In this document: positions 23,658 to 38,100 of the stretch, piece by piece
Numbering within the stretch: position 1 is the first letter of the stretch
How the letters are laid out: every line of letters begins with the position of its first letter
Source of the DNA: Struthio camelus
Lineage: Eukaryota; Chordata; Aves; Struthioniformes; Struthionidae
Direction: 5' to 3'
Assembly: GCF_040807025.1 (NCBI RefSeq)
Contig: NC_090982.1
Location: forward strand, 52,311,112-52,375,111
DNA length: 64,000 nt
Position numbers and translations under genes: made by a program
Notes under the pieces: generated by a model
Seen by the model: the letters and a program-made list of their open reading frames with translations, nothing else
What the model was told of the DNA's origin: nothing
The model's database searches: none

Positions 23658-26600
23658 TTGTGCAAGAGAAAGAACAAATCACACTGGAATAAAGTAGAAA
23701 CTACAGACTAATCACAAAATTACTCCTCTTTTTAAGCTATGTTATCTAGATGTCCTGAATTTAGTACACGTTACATGCAAACATGCCACTACTAATACAA
23801 TCACAAAGCACAGTAATATTCTTATCTGTTGAACACAATAGAACTAACTCCTGTTGACTTCAGCGTGGTTGGTATTTTCATGCAACAAAAACTACCCATA
23901 CTGTTATTGGCCATAATTGGAAATAAAAGGATGAAAAGAACATAAACTTTCAAACTGAGCTCAAGAATTGTACAGAATCATCTTAAAATATGTTCCTGAG
24001 AGTCAGAAAGTAAGACTGTTCAATGACGCTTCATAAATAAGTCCAGCATAATGATACTGTTGCATAACTTACGTTTTAGGTGCACTTGGGACTCCGTAGC
24101 TGAGGCAACTTGAATCTCAGTGTCTTCTCTGCTATCATTTCATCTCACGATGAATGTAGAAAGCTAACCCATCTCCCCCTCACACACACACAAAAACCGT
24201 GACACAGGTTTATCCTTCATAATCTAAGTTTCAAAAGGAAACATCCTTGGACAAATAGACATAACAAGCACTCAGCCACAAGGTAAGCAACAGACTGCTC
24301 TGCGGGATACTTCTAATCTTTAGGTGAGGCTGTTCAAGGAGTTTCTGACAAAAGTGACCGCACCTTTCAAAAGGTGGTTTCATAGGTGGGTTGGCCAGCA
24401 CCAAAGAGCAGAAAAAACTCTGGGGAAGAGTCACATGCAGCAGAACCAACACACGCACAAACAGGTTGACACATACCGGTCCTTTCACATTCTCCAAAGC
24501 AGATCAGGCACATGAAAGTGAAGGCACTAAACAGGAATCCTTCAGCATCTGTTGACCACTTCTCCGGAGTGGAAAAACAGGACAGCGAGAGGGAAGAAGT
24601 GAGCCCTTTACTTAAGGGTGATACGAAATGGGAGTAAAGTGCTTTGTTGTTTTAAATTAGCAACTCTCAGCCTTTTGAAGCCAAGCCTTTCTTGACAAAA
24701 ATTGAAAGCATTCGGTGCTTAGTTCATCACCTACCTCCCACCGCAGCCTGGTCCCAGGGTTGCTGCTGCCCCTCACCCTTTCCAGGGCACCAGCATAGCC
24801 AGAGCTTTATGATGGGTTCCATAACTCTTTACTGACACATCCCGGTCCCACTGTGTGGGAACTACTGATCTCGCTTGTGCTCTCTAAAGCAAAAACATTA
24901 TTACTAAAAAAAAAAAAAAACCCCTAATATTAAAAAAAACTTCCAAGGCCTATTTTCCTGCAGTTATTTCCTCAAGGGAGCAGGATGTCTTGGTCCAACT
25001 GCTCTTCATTCCCTGACCACTTTGTAAGTACTTCACTGCATTGCTCAATGCCCTTTCCCAGGACTCCAATCCTGTGGGCATTCTGGTTTATTGTAAACCT
25101 CTTCTAGGACACAGACTGTTTTAGACCAACTTGCTCAAGGAATAAAAAGACAGAACATGCTCTCTCCAGGACATACTCTAGAGCATACTGATGCTGAACT
25201 AGGATTCAAGCACAACACACAAGCAGTTGTCCCGGAGCAGGAACCAAATTGTATCTGTGTAAAAAGCAGAAACTCCCTGAACCTCAGTGGCACAGCGTTA
25301 CAGGAGTGCAGAGCTTTCATTTCATTCCTGGCTAGGTCACCACTCCAGAGTATTTACTTCCAACTTTGAATAATTTCAGAATGACTGATTTTCCATTGAC
25401 ATCATGCACAGGCATATCATACAAAGGGCAGAGCAAGGGCCTGAACAATCCTCAGGCTCAAGCTTAAGCCCTATCTACCACCATTAACAGGCCCGCATCT
25501 ACTTTCACAACAGGTCAGGCTTAGCCCTCATTTGGGCACCTAAATAAAGAACAGATTTCAAGTGTGCAGTAGCCACTGGCCTCTCTCAGTTTTACCTAAG
25601 CTATTTAGAAGCATGAGGGGAAGAACTAATACATCAAGAGAGGGGAGCAGATGCACATAAAAGGGAGGCCAAAAATCAAAATAATCAGAGAGAAGACTGC
25701 AGGTGAGGGGAAGGGAAATGAATTCAAAGGAGTAAGTGCTAGAGAAGATGACAGTTACACTGTGGACAGCAATACCGACCTAGCACACTTGCGTCCCTTG
25801 ATGAGGGCTTCTCGGTACTATCATAACACAGGCAGCGAATTGGAGTAACAGCCTCAGGCTGAAATAATGGAGAGCTAGGTGGAAGCGTCAGACAGTACTT
25901 ACAGAGTGCTTGGACTTCAGGTTGAGGTGCTGAAGAGACCGCATGAGCGGGTCAGAAAGCTGTTAACAGTAGTGAGGTTCTTTGCTGCTGCTGCTGTTAC
26001 AATCACATCCACTTCCCCCAGCGCTTTCCAGACTACTATTCAAAAGACAGCCTTACAAAGAAGGGGTGTACTTCCCCCCTGCCTCTTCAGAATACCTTCC
26101 TCCTAAACACAGGATATATCTGCATTTGAGGCACATACTACACTATTCCAATCACTCTAAAGCATGGAAAGGCTTGGTAAATCTTCCTGACAGAAATAAA
26201 TATTACATTTAAAAGACATTATGGAGCCATCTTGGGTCTTTCACAGACATAGTCTATGCTACATTTAGGCAAAAGAGATTTTCTTTCGGGGATTTCTCCT
26301 GACAGAGAAGTATGTTCCGCTTCAAAGACGACAATTCTCCTGCTATCAACCAATGTAAAATACCACAGCCACGGGGCCTAGCAGCCACAATTACCCAGGC
26401 GGCTAGAGGGCACCACACTGGTTAGTCAGTCTTACAGCTACAAACATCGCTAAAAACAGGAGAAGGAAAGAGAAAATAAGCTTATTTCTTAAACTGAACC
26501 CAAGGACTGTGAAAGAGCTATTTCCAATGTACCTCTTGTCCTTGGTTGTTTCATTCACTTACTTTGTGATGCCTTCTGCTTCCGCACACACAATGAACAA

Positions 26601-28463
26601 ACTTTAAAACCGCAGAGACAAGTTCTATACAGCATGAGGAACTTGTTTTGTCTTTGCTGCATGCTGATCAGAGGCACGTGAATACCTGTTTCCTACTCTG
26701 CGGCCTCAGAAGTTTTCTGCTACGTATGCTACCATCACCTAGTAGCTGCTCAACTGGTATACAATCTGCCTTTTAGGGACAGCATCAAGGAACACACCGA
26801 GTCTCTCTACCAACATCCTACTAGGAGGCAACCAGCCAGTCAAGAAATAAGTACTAACTCAGCAGCTGGATCTCAATCTTTGTTAACCAGAGAAAAGAGA
26901 TACAGAGTCAAGATGACCGAATATTTTTCTACTTTAATGGCAAGTTTAGGTTGGGAGAATGAGCAAAGAATTTGCAGTGAAGAGACCTTACATCAGAAAT
27001 ACTCTTGTTACTGCCTGGAAGTAGAAGTACCCTTACTTAACTCAGGCAGGAGTGCCTACGTTTCCCCATAAGCAATTTAACTTAGACAGAATAAATAAAT
27101 AAAGCCCCAATGTGCTCCTCCCCCTGGTGCTGAGGGCGAACATGGGGGGCTTTCTGATCTCTAATCTTCAGTGACTTCTCCAGCCCAGTGACGAAACAGC
27201 AGAAGAAAGGCACCCTGAGATTCACGTATGGCCTCTCTGAAAAGTTAGCTTTTTCCTCCCCCAGTATCAATCCACTCTGGTTTTATAATTTACTTTCATG
27301 TCCAAAATCAGTTTAAAGCAAAAGCCAATACAGGCCATACCTCTTTCACCTGGAAAGGATGAGGACATGTTCCCATCACTTCCCCCTTCCCCCCAACTAG
27401 GAAATATAAGCAAATCATGAGACAAAGTAGCAGTGAATTTCCTCTGCTACAGAGCCGTTTCACCATAAAGAGAGCCTTGACGTCCCTCCTGCAGGAGAAA
27501 CTGGATATATGCTAGCATCCCATCTTCTAAAGCCAAACTACTGCAAGGTGGGCTGTACTCACTTTTAAGACAAGGGAGCTAACAGGGGTGCAGAGGCGAA
27601 GCCTAGACCTACGGATACGTTAATCAAGCATTAGTCCTAATGCTAGAAAGTTGCATTCCTAGCAGGAATTGCCATTGCTGCCCCAGAGATACAGAAGGGT
27701 GGCAAGAGAGGCTACTGAGTACGTCGGCCAATGAGGTAACCCTAGAAATTTCTCCCACTGTGCCTGAGCGTAGAGAAAAAGGGATTAATAAAAGTAAAAC
27801 CCAAAGAAAACCAAATCTGCAAGCAGAATAGCAAATAAGGAGGAGGATGCTACTGATAGACAATTACATTGTCCGGACCTAACACCCAGAGGTGATAATG
27901 CTGCCCAAAGATTTCCACACAGCTCTGGCTTTCGTGAGCAGCACATTGCCACCTAGCAGCAGCTAGGGTGAGCAGCAGACTCTTGGGTATGGCTGAAATA
28001 TTACCAGTTCCATTAGGTGCAGAGGGAAAGACAGAAACAACGTGATCTCCTTATGCCACTACAAAAAAAGGCACGTGAGGGCACGAGCAGACTACCACCT
28101 GAACTGGAAGATACCCAGATGTCAGCAGCAAAACCCAATGGAAATGCAGCCTACTATAGCAGTGAATTAGCAGCTGCATTTTTAACATCTTTGCTTGCGC
28201 AGTCACTGAATACCTGCAATCCTGGCATTCGTGCTTTTAAGTAGTAGAACACACTGCAAGAAGTAGGTTAGCACCTGCCACTTGTTTAGAAATTCAAACC
28301 TACATAATTAACAAGTTCTTCCAAATAGCTGGCTGTGCAGCAAGTTGCATAGGAGAACCTAGCCACAACAGGAGAGCCCTCAGAAACAGCTAAATGAAAA
28401 ATGCCCTGGACTGCGTGATGAGGAAGTTTAAGCTGCAGGAGTTTTCAGAAAGTTTGATTTTCC

Positions 28464-28483
28464 TTTTTTTTTTTTTTTTTTTT
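28464..28483. repeat. Poly(T) run, 20 bases, ending in TTTGCAG
   Basis: A 20-base T run is followed directly by GCAG, so it mimics a splice acceptor on the plus strand. Frames after it close soon, and no donor of quality follows. Confidence 0.9.
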
Positions 28484-31400
28484 GCAGGGAAATGGGCCCT
28501 TTCAGTGTGCTGAGTGACCAAGGTCTACATAATTAAGCACTTACTGCATGTGGTTTCTTAAGTCATCACTGGAAAGATGCTAGCTGCTCTGAGAGATGAG
28601 CATGAGACAAAGGACTGTAAAAAGTCTGTGGAAGTTTCCTCCTGAAGGCTATGTATCTGGAAACATTTGAACAAAAAAAAAAGTTTAGAGTTTTAGAGTC
28701 CTATGTGCATGGAGATTGCTTGTGGACCTCTTCCTGTCACACCTGTGCAATTCCACTGACAACGCAGACACCATCTATATACTAATGCTTACAAGAACTT
28801 CCTTTACTCTGGTCTGAACTAGAGTAAGAGCCAGCTGAGGTCAGCTGCAAGCAACTGGCTTGGCTCCAGTGCTCTTTCCCCATTCCTCTTTCCTTCCATT
28901 GAATTACTGCCAAACTCCTCTTCTTACCAACTCATCAATCCTTCATTCCACTGCTCTGTGCTGTTCCGAGAAGCTGTCATCAGCCTCAGCTTTTCCCATT
29001 GGTCTCTAGGCTGGGAAACACTCCCAAGTCTTTTCAGGCTTGTTCAGCTGCGGATAACGTACTAAAGAAGGATCCCAACAACCGTGTGTCAGGACTTAAA
29101 TGAAGATGTAAGTTTAGTATAGTTTCTAAGCTAAACTCAACTCTTAATGCTGAATCGCTAAGCCACAGTTTGAGCACTCAAGCAAACTAGGAGACAGGAA
29201 GCCTCCTCAGCAAGACTATTCTATAAGAAGAAGAAGAAAAAAAAGTTGTAACAGAGGGGAGTTTACAGAGGAACAGGTGAGCAAAAGAGAAAGGCTCCAA
29301 TAGCACAGTATTATTATGGAAGTGTCTAAATATAAGGGCATTTCTATTTTAAAATTTGCAAGTAGCAAATGACTTAACTAGTCTTTTGGGGGGAAAAGAG
29401 GTTTGGGAGACTTTTTTTTTAAGATTATATGGTTATATAAATAAGGAAGATTAAAACAATGAAATGTATTATGCAGTTTTATAGTAGTTCAATCCTCCAT
29501 CTGTCAGAATTTCATCCAGTGTTGTGACCTCTGCAGGAACTCCCAATTCTTGCCCAGCAAGGCTCACATCCTCCTCCCTCATAGATGGAGCAGCAGAGGA
29601 AGTTTGGATCCACATGCTCTTTAGCTTGCAACCACAGAAAGGGGCATCCAGTTGATAAGGCAATAGGGCTGCCGGAACAGCCATTTCCCATCTTCTCCAA
29701 GGGAAAGGCAGCAAGCCAACAGACACCAACCTGGGTTTGCTCTACAGTTCACAATGGTTAAGAGCACAACAATGACAGCCTTTCTTTGATACCTGTTTCT
29801 GCACCAACATCACTACTTACCTCCATTTTTCAGATGGCTAGACAATACCTGGGTCAACAGGCAAGAAATATTATACCTTAAGATACAAGACAACTTCAAT
29901 TAAGAAATAAAAAGATTTATTGGATTTTGTCAGTCCTAGCTTCCCTCATGAAAGGAACATGTGGGAATAACTAAAGCATGCACGATAAGACCAAAGTTTC
30001 ATAACAGGACTTGAGAATTAAGGCTTGATTGAAACAAAGAACATCATTCCACTGTTTAGTTTCCTCAACTAATAAATCCTGGAACTCCTATCAAGTTACT
30101 GAAGCTCACACGCACCACTGTTTTTGCTGGCCTTCCTTAAGCAAAATGGCAGTTTCCCAAATAACACTCCTCACAGCCTCCACATGATCCAGGGGCTGTT
30201 TTCTGTTTGACCTGAAACGTGCCTCACCTTCACACCTTAAGCCTGTGTCTTAAATCTTACAGACATGGGCTTTTCTACTGAAGTTTAAAAAAAAAAAAAA
30301 AAAAGAAAGAAAAAAGCTTACTCTCATTCCCCCCATTTTTCCATTGTTGAAAGGTGAAGTGTCAGTGGCAGACTGAAGCTCTGAGTTTCAGTCAGGCACA
30401 GCAATGACAATGTCTCTCGTGAGTAAGCAGCAAGACAGAGATATGCCCAGGTCAGGTGATGCTACATGTCAGGCTACAAGGGTATTTAAAACATGCAGCA
30501 AGGAAAGCTCAGACCCTCTTTCTCACCAAAAGAGATACTCAAGTGTAAATGGATGAAACCGATGCGCTAACGGGCCATGGCAGCAGGAACTGCCTTCAGC
30601 ACAGGGCAGTGCATGAACTCCTGTTCCGAGTTCTCTGTTAGGACCTACTTAGAAGGCAGATGATGGGCAGATGTTTGTGCTGGCATCGTATACAGATGTA
30701 TTAACATATATAAATATTCAGCACTGCAGCAGTATTGTATTACTTCTTTAAATATTGGGAGAATGGAACAAGAGCTTCTGCAGATTTATAAAGCTTTCCT
30801 AATTTAAGACTGACTACATGCAACAGAGATCAAGTGACAGGTGAGTGATTTGGTTCTAAGACATACTGAATGACAGAGCTAAGTATGTTTGCACAATGCT
30901 GCCAGACCTTTGTTACAGATTTAAGTATCATTAGATAGATTTATGTTGCAATTGTCCTTATCCAGTTTCTACCCTTTGTTGAAATAATTCTTGTGGGAAT
31001 AAAGGTGCAAGCACAAACTCAGTATATTCACAAACCAGCCATCGTGGTACTTGTATACCACAAGGATAGCCGCACACTCTAGTGAGAATAAAATGATCAA
31101 TGACAAACTCAAGAACGCTGACTTCCCACCTAAGTCATTTAAGCAATTCAAGTTCTAATATGTGAATTTCTATGAGTTAACAAAAATCTTCCTATTTAGT
31201 ATGTCAGGTAAATTTCTTCTTCATCTTCCTAATCGTTATTTCAAGGATCTGCATTACAGGACCGTTTTCTCCAGTGCTGAGCTAGCAACTCCAAGCTGTG
31301 TGATTGGACGGTACTTAGTATGCCAGAACTAAAGCCCCAGAGCCAATACTGTGTTGTGATTTGCAGCACGTTATTAATGGCATCTTGAGTGTTTCTGTGA

Positions 31401-31780
31401 GTTCTTTGAACAGAGCTGAATCTCACCACCAATACCTGTTCAAAAGAGAAGACTATCTCCTTGTAAGTGGTTTCAGGTATGCAATTTCTTCTAGTGTTCC
31501 CCAATTTTAGTGGCCCACATTCATCTCAGGCAAACTTCACTTTCTGCATCCCAATCTAAATGAGCACTCCCACTGACATTCCCTGCCTCCAAACTGTAAC
31601 TAGCACATTCCTGTATTGCAAAAGAAGCCTGTCCTTACCACCATCTCCCCTCATACACACCTACGTTACAGATTCCCTCAGTTTATCACCCACGTTCTGC
31701 ATTATTTTCAGCTTGCACTGAAATGTAAGAAAATTAATTCTGTTGAAACTAAAAGACTTGTTTTACTACTATTTTCACAG

Positions 31781-31888
31781 GGAGGAAAATTAAAGTCCAT
31801 AGTGAAGATATGCCCACCACAGAGAGCGGTGCCTACAAAATGACAGTCCAGAGCTCTAAGACCAGCTCAAGAGCTCTGATTGTCCCAG
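31781..31888 (+). CDS. Candidate internal exon ending an immunoglobulin-like fold
   Basis: Both splice sites are excellent: acceptor TACTACTATTTTCACAG and donor GTCCCAG then GTGAGA. The 108 bases keep the reading phase and are open in one frame, which reads RKIKVHSEDMP, TTESGAYKMTVQSS and SSRALIVP. ESGAYKMTV matches the F-strand pattern D/E-x-G-x-Y of I-set immunoglobulin domains, and the following strand ending ALIV fits the G strand, although the usual Cys two residues after Tyr is Met. I infer the last third of an Ig domain in a multi-exon plus-strand gene. The exon carrying the earlier strands was not located. A superb donor at 30,840 has the right phase but an in-frame stop behind it. 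Confidence 0.4.
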
Positions 31889-33069
31889 GTGAGATGCACC
31901 TGCATGGCATTAGCACCAAGAGAGGCTTTAGTTGGGACTTTCAGCAAAGCAGTAAAGTTCAAAGAAATTACGCCAATAAACGCACATCCACCCCACATGG
32001 TGCTATAAACAAACACACTGGTAAGGCGATTGATGCATTAGCTAAGGAAGCCAGAAACGTTATCCCTGGTGTTGGCGGTGGGGAAGCACTTAGAGCGTGT
32101 CAGTACTTATTTAGCATTTTAAAAGAAAATAAGGACAAGTAGTAATTATTTTTTCCTCAGAGACAAAGTGAAAGCGATCCATGCTCACATCTTTTGTAAA
32201 GTTGCTGTTTCTCCACATATCCCTCAGCATCCACTGCAGTAAAACTAAATTTTTTGAGTAAATGTGACACCCAGACTGGCTCAACAAGCATGCAAATTAT
32301 TTAAACTGTTTCAGGGTTAAAAAGGAGAAGGCTGAAATCAAGGCATTTTCTGGACTGCACACAACTGTGCATCTTCCTAGAATAACCAAAAAAACAGTAA
32401 AAGCCTCCAAGCACAGGTGCTTGTTATTATCATGCTGTTTACTTCCTACCCCAACACACATTCCTAAGACTTGGATACGGATGGAAAAGGCACATGGATA
32501 AAAGGATAGATAACTTGGACAGAAAATGCACCTTTCTCAAAATTTGCAGTGCTCTTCCCGTATCACTGTAAACATCCTGACAAGTCTAAGCTTCAGACTA
32601 GAACGGAATCACTCAAGCTGAGAAGATGAGCTGAGGAGTTCCTCACGAGACAGAGAAAGGAAAAGAAGGTTTCACTGACTGGGAAGGACACCACGTAGCA
32701 GCAGACAGCGTCAAAGTGTGATGATGGATTTTGATTGGCCAACTACTAAGAAAGGTGCTTTCATCTCAGAACTACTCAGTTGTTCCCCTCTGAACACTTA
32801 GTAAGGACACTTGCTAAGCAGCACACTTAGTAAGATTAGTTCAAGGAAAAAAAAAAAAAAGTAGCCTTGTGAGCCTTGTGACTTCGTTATTCTGTTACCC
32901 TGGAGAGAAGACAACATACATGCAAGCATTTATCCTTGCACACTACACAGGCTATGTTCCTTACCAAAACTTTTACAGCATTTTGTAGGTAATATAAATA
33001 CTTTATGGGTTATTATTAGCACTTTAAATGGGAACAATGAAAGACTATTCAATTCTCTACTGTCCAAAT

Positions 33070-33180
33070 ATTACAGAGAAACAAACCAAAATGCAGAGAG
33101 AATAGACACCTCCTCCACTAGTAATCAACAAGTGGGAACTAGAGTCCCAATATTCCAATTTTCACATGTATAAGACATCT
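33070..33180 (-). repeat. Degenerate MIR-like SINE fragment
   Basis: On the plus strand the order TTACAGAGAAACAAA, GCAGAGAGAATAG, then AGTGGGAACTAGAGTCCCAA follows the reverse complement of the MIR core and tRNA-related part, with many differences. It is a weak match, called mainly because the spacing is preserved. Confidence 0.35.
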
Positions 33181-35074
33181 AGCCTTAATCTACGCGGAAA
33201 CTCCATAATCAGAAGTGCTTAGAAACATGCTTTAGACACCCCAGTGTAACTGCCCATAAGAGCCTCGTCACCCAGAAGAAGCATGTTCATATAGCTGCCC
33301 TGCCTCCAGTCCAGAGCCGAACTGCATCACAGCAATGGACAAATCTCCAAATGCGCGAGAGCCTCCGCACTGTGCTCTACGACTCAGTTTGGATCTTCAG
33401 TTTCTAGCTCTGATTAAGGACTTTTTCCAAGAAGCCTAACTGAAATGCTGAATATCTGTCACTTGCGTTACAGGATACTCTGCACGTCTGTTGGGTAGCC
33501 GTGTTCACTCTAAATTTCTTATATCCAGAGGCTCTTCATCTGTACACCAGCAGGGATGTTTCTTACAGAGAATGAAAACTGGACTAGCAGACACCCTCCC
33601 CCCAACAAGAAGGTTCAACTGCATCCCTATAAATAGATTTAGGAAGAAAGGAAGAATTCTATCAAAAACAGATGAGAAATTGGATAAAAATTCAGCAGTA
33701 AACTTGAATCACAGGGGAGGGTGAACGTAGCTCTCAGATAGGAAGAGTGTGTTTCCTAAGAGAATGCCATAAAATTAAGTCTATAAAAGGCTACCCTTCT
33801 GGTTAATTAGCATTCTGTACAGTAGATTATGTTTCCTAGTTGGATTTTATATTACAAACTATAGCCTAACAACTCCAGGCAATTAATTTGCCACGGATGT
33901 GATTATTCTTTTTGTCATGCTCACATAGTAAATTGTTGCTTCACTTCCTTCTTCCATACACAGCCATGATTTTATTTTGCTGCATTTCCAAGTCCTTAGC
34001 TCTGACTTGGACAGTCAGACAGTGGAACGTTTCCAAAACGGCTAATGTACATATTAAATTGATCAGACCCCAACCATTGCCTTCCAAAGGAAATGATTCA
34101 TTTATTAAGGCTGTAATTAGAGTCAATGAAACAGCTGGTTATGAGTTCTTTTTCCTGGCCTCAACAACATTTTAACATCTGTTTGTATGAGCAAGAACAG
34201 GGCACTGACTCATTAAGGAGAAACTAGTAGCACTCCATTTTATGTAAAGTTACAGTCAGTGTTTCAATATAAGGCCTGATGTCACCCTGAGACTCCCTGA
34301 ACTCTAAAAATACAAACCCTAGTTTGGGATGAAGTTTTAGAACACGCCTACTGAACAATCCAATAAAGTTGGTATGTAGGCACAAGAGGACTTTTATTTA
34401 ATACAACAGAGTGTTTGAGTCAGACAGGTATAACTTACACAAATAAAATCAGGTTCAACTGCGTAAGTGAGGGCAAGAGTCAGATGCCAGATTTTGCTTT
34501 AGCACTGATTTTAACCTACTTGAGTTACAGACTGGGTACGAACCGAACCAGAACTTGGATTCTGACAGCCTTCAAATGCTGTCTCGTAGTCACGTGGAAG
34601 ATAACAGAACAGCTGGCAAGCAGTTCTTCTGAGCCTGACGTGCATTTTAATATGTGGTCGTGCATGTTCTTCTCTGTTCTATGCATTCACCTCATTCACT
34701 GAAACTCAGTTTTGTTTAGCATTTCAATGACCTATCTCAAGGAGTCTGCTCCCAGTGTTTATCGCACTTCAAAGCCTCCCGGGGACCAAGTCTGTTCATT
34801 TCAATACACCGCTAGCTGGCCCTTGGTTGTCAACATTTTAGCGGAAGTCTAGGACAAAGACGGAAAAAACACAGGATTTGGAGATACGCGTTGCAAATCA
34901 ATACCTTTGTAACATCATCTTAAGAAGCCAAGAGGGAAAAAAGGGCAGAAGTACACGGCATCTCAGGGAACGCAACTCACATCAAATATTTGAATCACAC
35001 GTAGTTTGGCTCTACAAAGAGAAAATATTTAACTTCCCAGATAGCAACTGCCTTCTGGGAGGATAAGCCTCGTC

Positions 35075-35185
35075 AGTTAAGAGGTACAGAAACAAAGCGA
35101 TCCGCCCAAGGTCGCATTACAAATCACGGGGAAAGCCAGAAGTAGAACCCAGGAGTTTGGACTCCTACTACACGCTCATTCCTTC
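35075..35185 (-). repeat. MIR / CORE-SINE fragment
   Basis: The plus strand reads GAGGTACAGAAACAAAG, then CGCCCAAGGTCGCATTAC, then AGTAGAACCCAGGAGTTTGG. This is the reverse complement of MIR: the conserved core, then the tRNA-like B-box region (GGGTTC type). The element is an ancient SINE shared across amniotes and mobilised in the past by L2-type LINEs. It is heavily mutated and inactive. Confidence 0.7.
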
Positions 35186-38100
35186 TGATCACACTGTCAT
35201 AGTCAGGACCTGTGGAATTAATTACAGAAGGCGTAACTGAATTACCAAAGGCAACAGAACACATTTCACTAATCTGGTTTCTCAGACTTTAATATGGCAG
35301 TTTTCAAACAACAAGCTGGTAAACAACAGCTGAGAATTTCTTACTGCTTATTCTCAGCATAGTTTTGGCATATGGCAGTTTTCAACACAAGGTGACAGAA
35401 ATGCATTTGCTGAAAGAGACAAGCGCTCTAATAACATAATGCTAGATTCTCCTGCCTCTCTGGTCTGTAAGTAATCCTTCACTCTGTGAAGCACATCAGA
35501 ATCAGTCACAAGCAGAATAGGGTAGCGCTCAGAAAAAGTAAGAGCGGGAAAATCTGGTCCACAGAGGAGGAAAAACTAATACAACACTGAACAAGTCACA
35601 ATAAAAAAAGCAGTTTAGTATCCCTTGCAACATACAGGCTCTCTTAAGCATAAATACTTATGCACAGATGAAAAATTCTAACTCCGTTCAGAAACAATTT
35701 GGAATTTGTATTGCACCACTTACTGCTGCAATTACCAAACACCCCACTGCCTCAGAAGCTCTATGGAAACATGACAACGTGCATCCTTTCAGAGCACACC
35801 TCAGACATGAACACAAAAGCAATTCCTGGCTCTAAGCAAGCGGTACTAGATACAGTTAACTGAATTATAACACTGTTAGCAGTAATTAAATCAGCGTTCT
35901 CCTAAAAATGACAAGTTGTACTACTCTCCAAGCGCGTAGAGAGATTTGTGAGGCTATTGTTCTAGAATTTTTTCAGGATTTTTCCTCTTTGGTGTACCAG
36001 AGCAAACAGGATTCATTCTGTAAGGCAGGAGACACTGCCTGTGCTAGCTGTGTCTTTGAAGGGAGCCTGGCTGGAAGGAAACAGACCTGCCCATGGGAAC
36101 TGTATACTGTGCTCAACAGCAATAAGGCTCACGTGAAGAAATTCAGGCTTCAATCCTCTTCCCTTTGACACTCGGGCTATTTTTTTTAAAAAAGACAGAT
36201 CCTTCCAACAATTGAAACAAGCTGCCACAGGAAGTGAAAAAACATTAACCACCTGCTTGCTAGCTCTGAATATAACCAGGTAAATAACATAACATCCTTT
36301 CATTTCTTGGAGTTTAGCAGCTGACTTGGTTAACTCTTAGCCTTAAAGGCCTGACTGTTGAGGCGATACGCAATCTTTACTCTCTCAGCTCACATCCCAT
36401 TTGTTTTCCCTATATTAAAGCTGCAGTCAGCACAGAGGGAACACAGCACTGATTGCATCCCCAAAAGCAAACACCGAATAAAATATCATCATAAAAAAGA
36501 ATTTTTATTCATACTTTTGATAATAGCAGGAATTTAATCTACAAATGTTGTTATATGCCATGCCCTACTTTCATTCGCCCCCTTCTAAGAGAGAAGTTAT
36601 GCTATTACCCTTCACTAGCTTCTTCAGAGCATCACTTAAAGAGCTATGTATTACTTAGCTTGAGTATCTTTATCTACAGCTGGGAGCTACATAGTTATCT
36701 CATTGGCTTCCAGGCCCTTCAAAGAACTAGGCACATTTATAGATGACCTGCACTCATCTTCTGAGATTGAGGCAGGAACATCAGACTTGCAGTTCCAGAT
36801 TACTCTTCAAATTTTCACCCCAATAATAATAGGGTTTTATATCCCAGGATACCACCTTCTAGCTATATGGATATGAATGCACGTCATTGTGCATCCAGCC
36901 CAGCAAATCCGTTTTTTATGATGACACTTGTCAAGTATCAGTATTGCAAAGAGATGCTCTCAGGCAATTCCCTTGCAAAATCCTTTTACTTTAACCAGCC
37001 TCCTACTGAAAGGGAGTAATCAGAAGTAGGGGCAGAGAACGAACTACCTAAGTAAATAAAAGGCTTACGCCTTCCAATCAACTTTCCAGAACCAGTCATA
37101 TCAAGCATGCTGCACCTTGACTGATCCTGAACAGAGAAAGCACTTCAAGTTCGTATCTTTTTCATAAGATTGATGTTTATTAGAGTATGAATTTTTTTTT
37201 TTTAGAAAGTTTGTTAGAATTTCAATTCTCCCAAAGCCAAAATAAACAAACAACTTAATCAAGCCAAAGTTTATCCACAGCTACAAATTACATAGAAAAA
37301 ACACACACACCCCCCAAATGCCTTTTCCAAGTCAGCTTGCCAATTACTATCCACTGCCTTCTTCCCCCACCTTCCCTAACCCTTCTTTTTCCTAAGCAGA
37401 TGGGGCAGATCTGACCTTTGGCATGGCTTGTTTGAAGTACCAGAGACATTCCTTTTGCAAACGCATATTTAAATGAGATTTCTCTAGGGACAGATTATAT
37501 AGTGTAGAACTTAATATTTAGTGGAAAAAGTAAAGGGAAAGATTCTTGCTTATTTGATAACAAGGTACAATAACGATGCCTTAACAGAGTGTTAATCTTC
37601 ACGTACGTTATGATTCATGCCACAGACTTTTCTTCTGGTTCAGTAATACAAAGCGTGAAGGGTGGAACGACTTTTTTTTAGAAAAACTAAGTTTCCTTTC
37701 AATTTGATTAGAAGTAGAACTATTTTAGTTTGGGTTGATAGGCTATCTCTATTCTTCTTCTTTATGAATTTAGGTTTCTTTTGCGCCTAACAACAACAAA
37801 GCCAAGCTTTAACATCTTAAAATCCTGTAAGAAATGGAGCTTGAATCCTCTGCACAGCTGTAACCGCCACCCAGATCTGTAGGTATCTTATGACAAGCTC
37901 AAGCACCAATGCAAAGCATGAGGACCAACAACGCAACTCCTACCTGCTGCAAAGCAAGCAGCAAGAATATGAAAATCCTCAACTCAGTGCAAGAGCGTGT
38001 CTGTCTAGCTATAGTGGCCTTTTAAAAGTCTTCTGATTACTGCCAAAACCAGTGCAGTATATACTTTAAAGAGCATTTCAACTGACGTGTTTATTTCATT

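Larger units (their letters stand above)
17760..31780. other. Long non-coding stretch, intronic or intergenic
   Basis: No exon pair could be supported here. Isolated signals include a CACAG/GTAAGC donor after a 45-base open segment at 22,895-22,939, a 60-codon segment after an acceptor at 19,360 with no good donor, and strong minus-strand pyrimidine tracts near 26,460 and 29,230 that lead into quickly closing frames. An L2-like string near 25,090-25,120 is too short to call. The rest shows only homopolymers and short CA runs. Confidence 0.45.

Noticed and set aside
28464..28530. Strong acceptor-like poly(T)-GCAG with following sequence
   Set aside because: The frames close within a few codons or reach only a poor donor. 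The T run is a simple repeat that mimics an acceptor.
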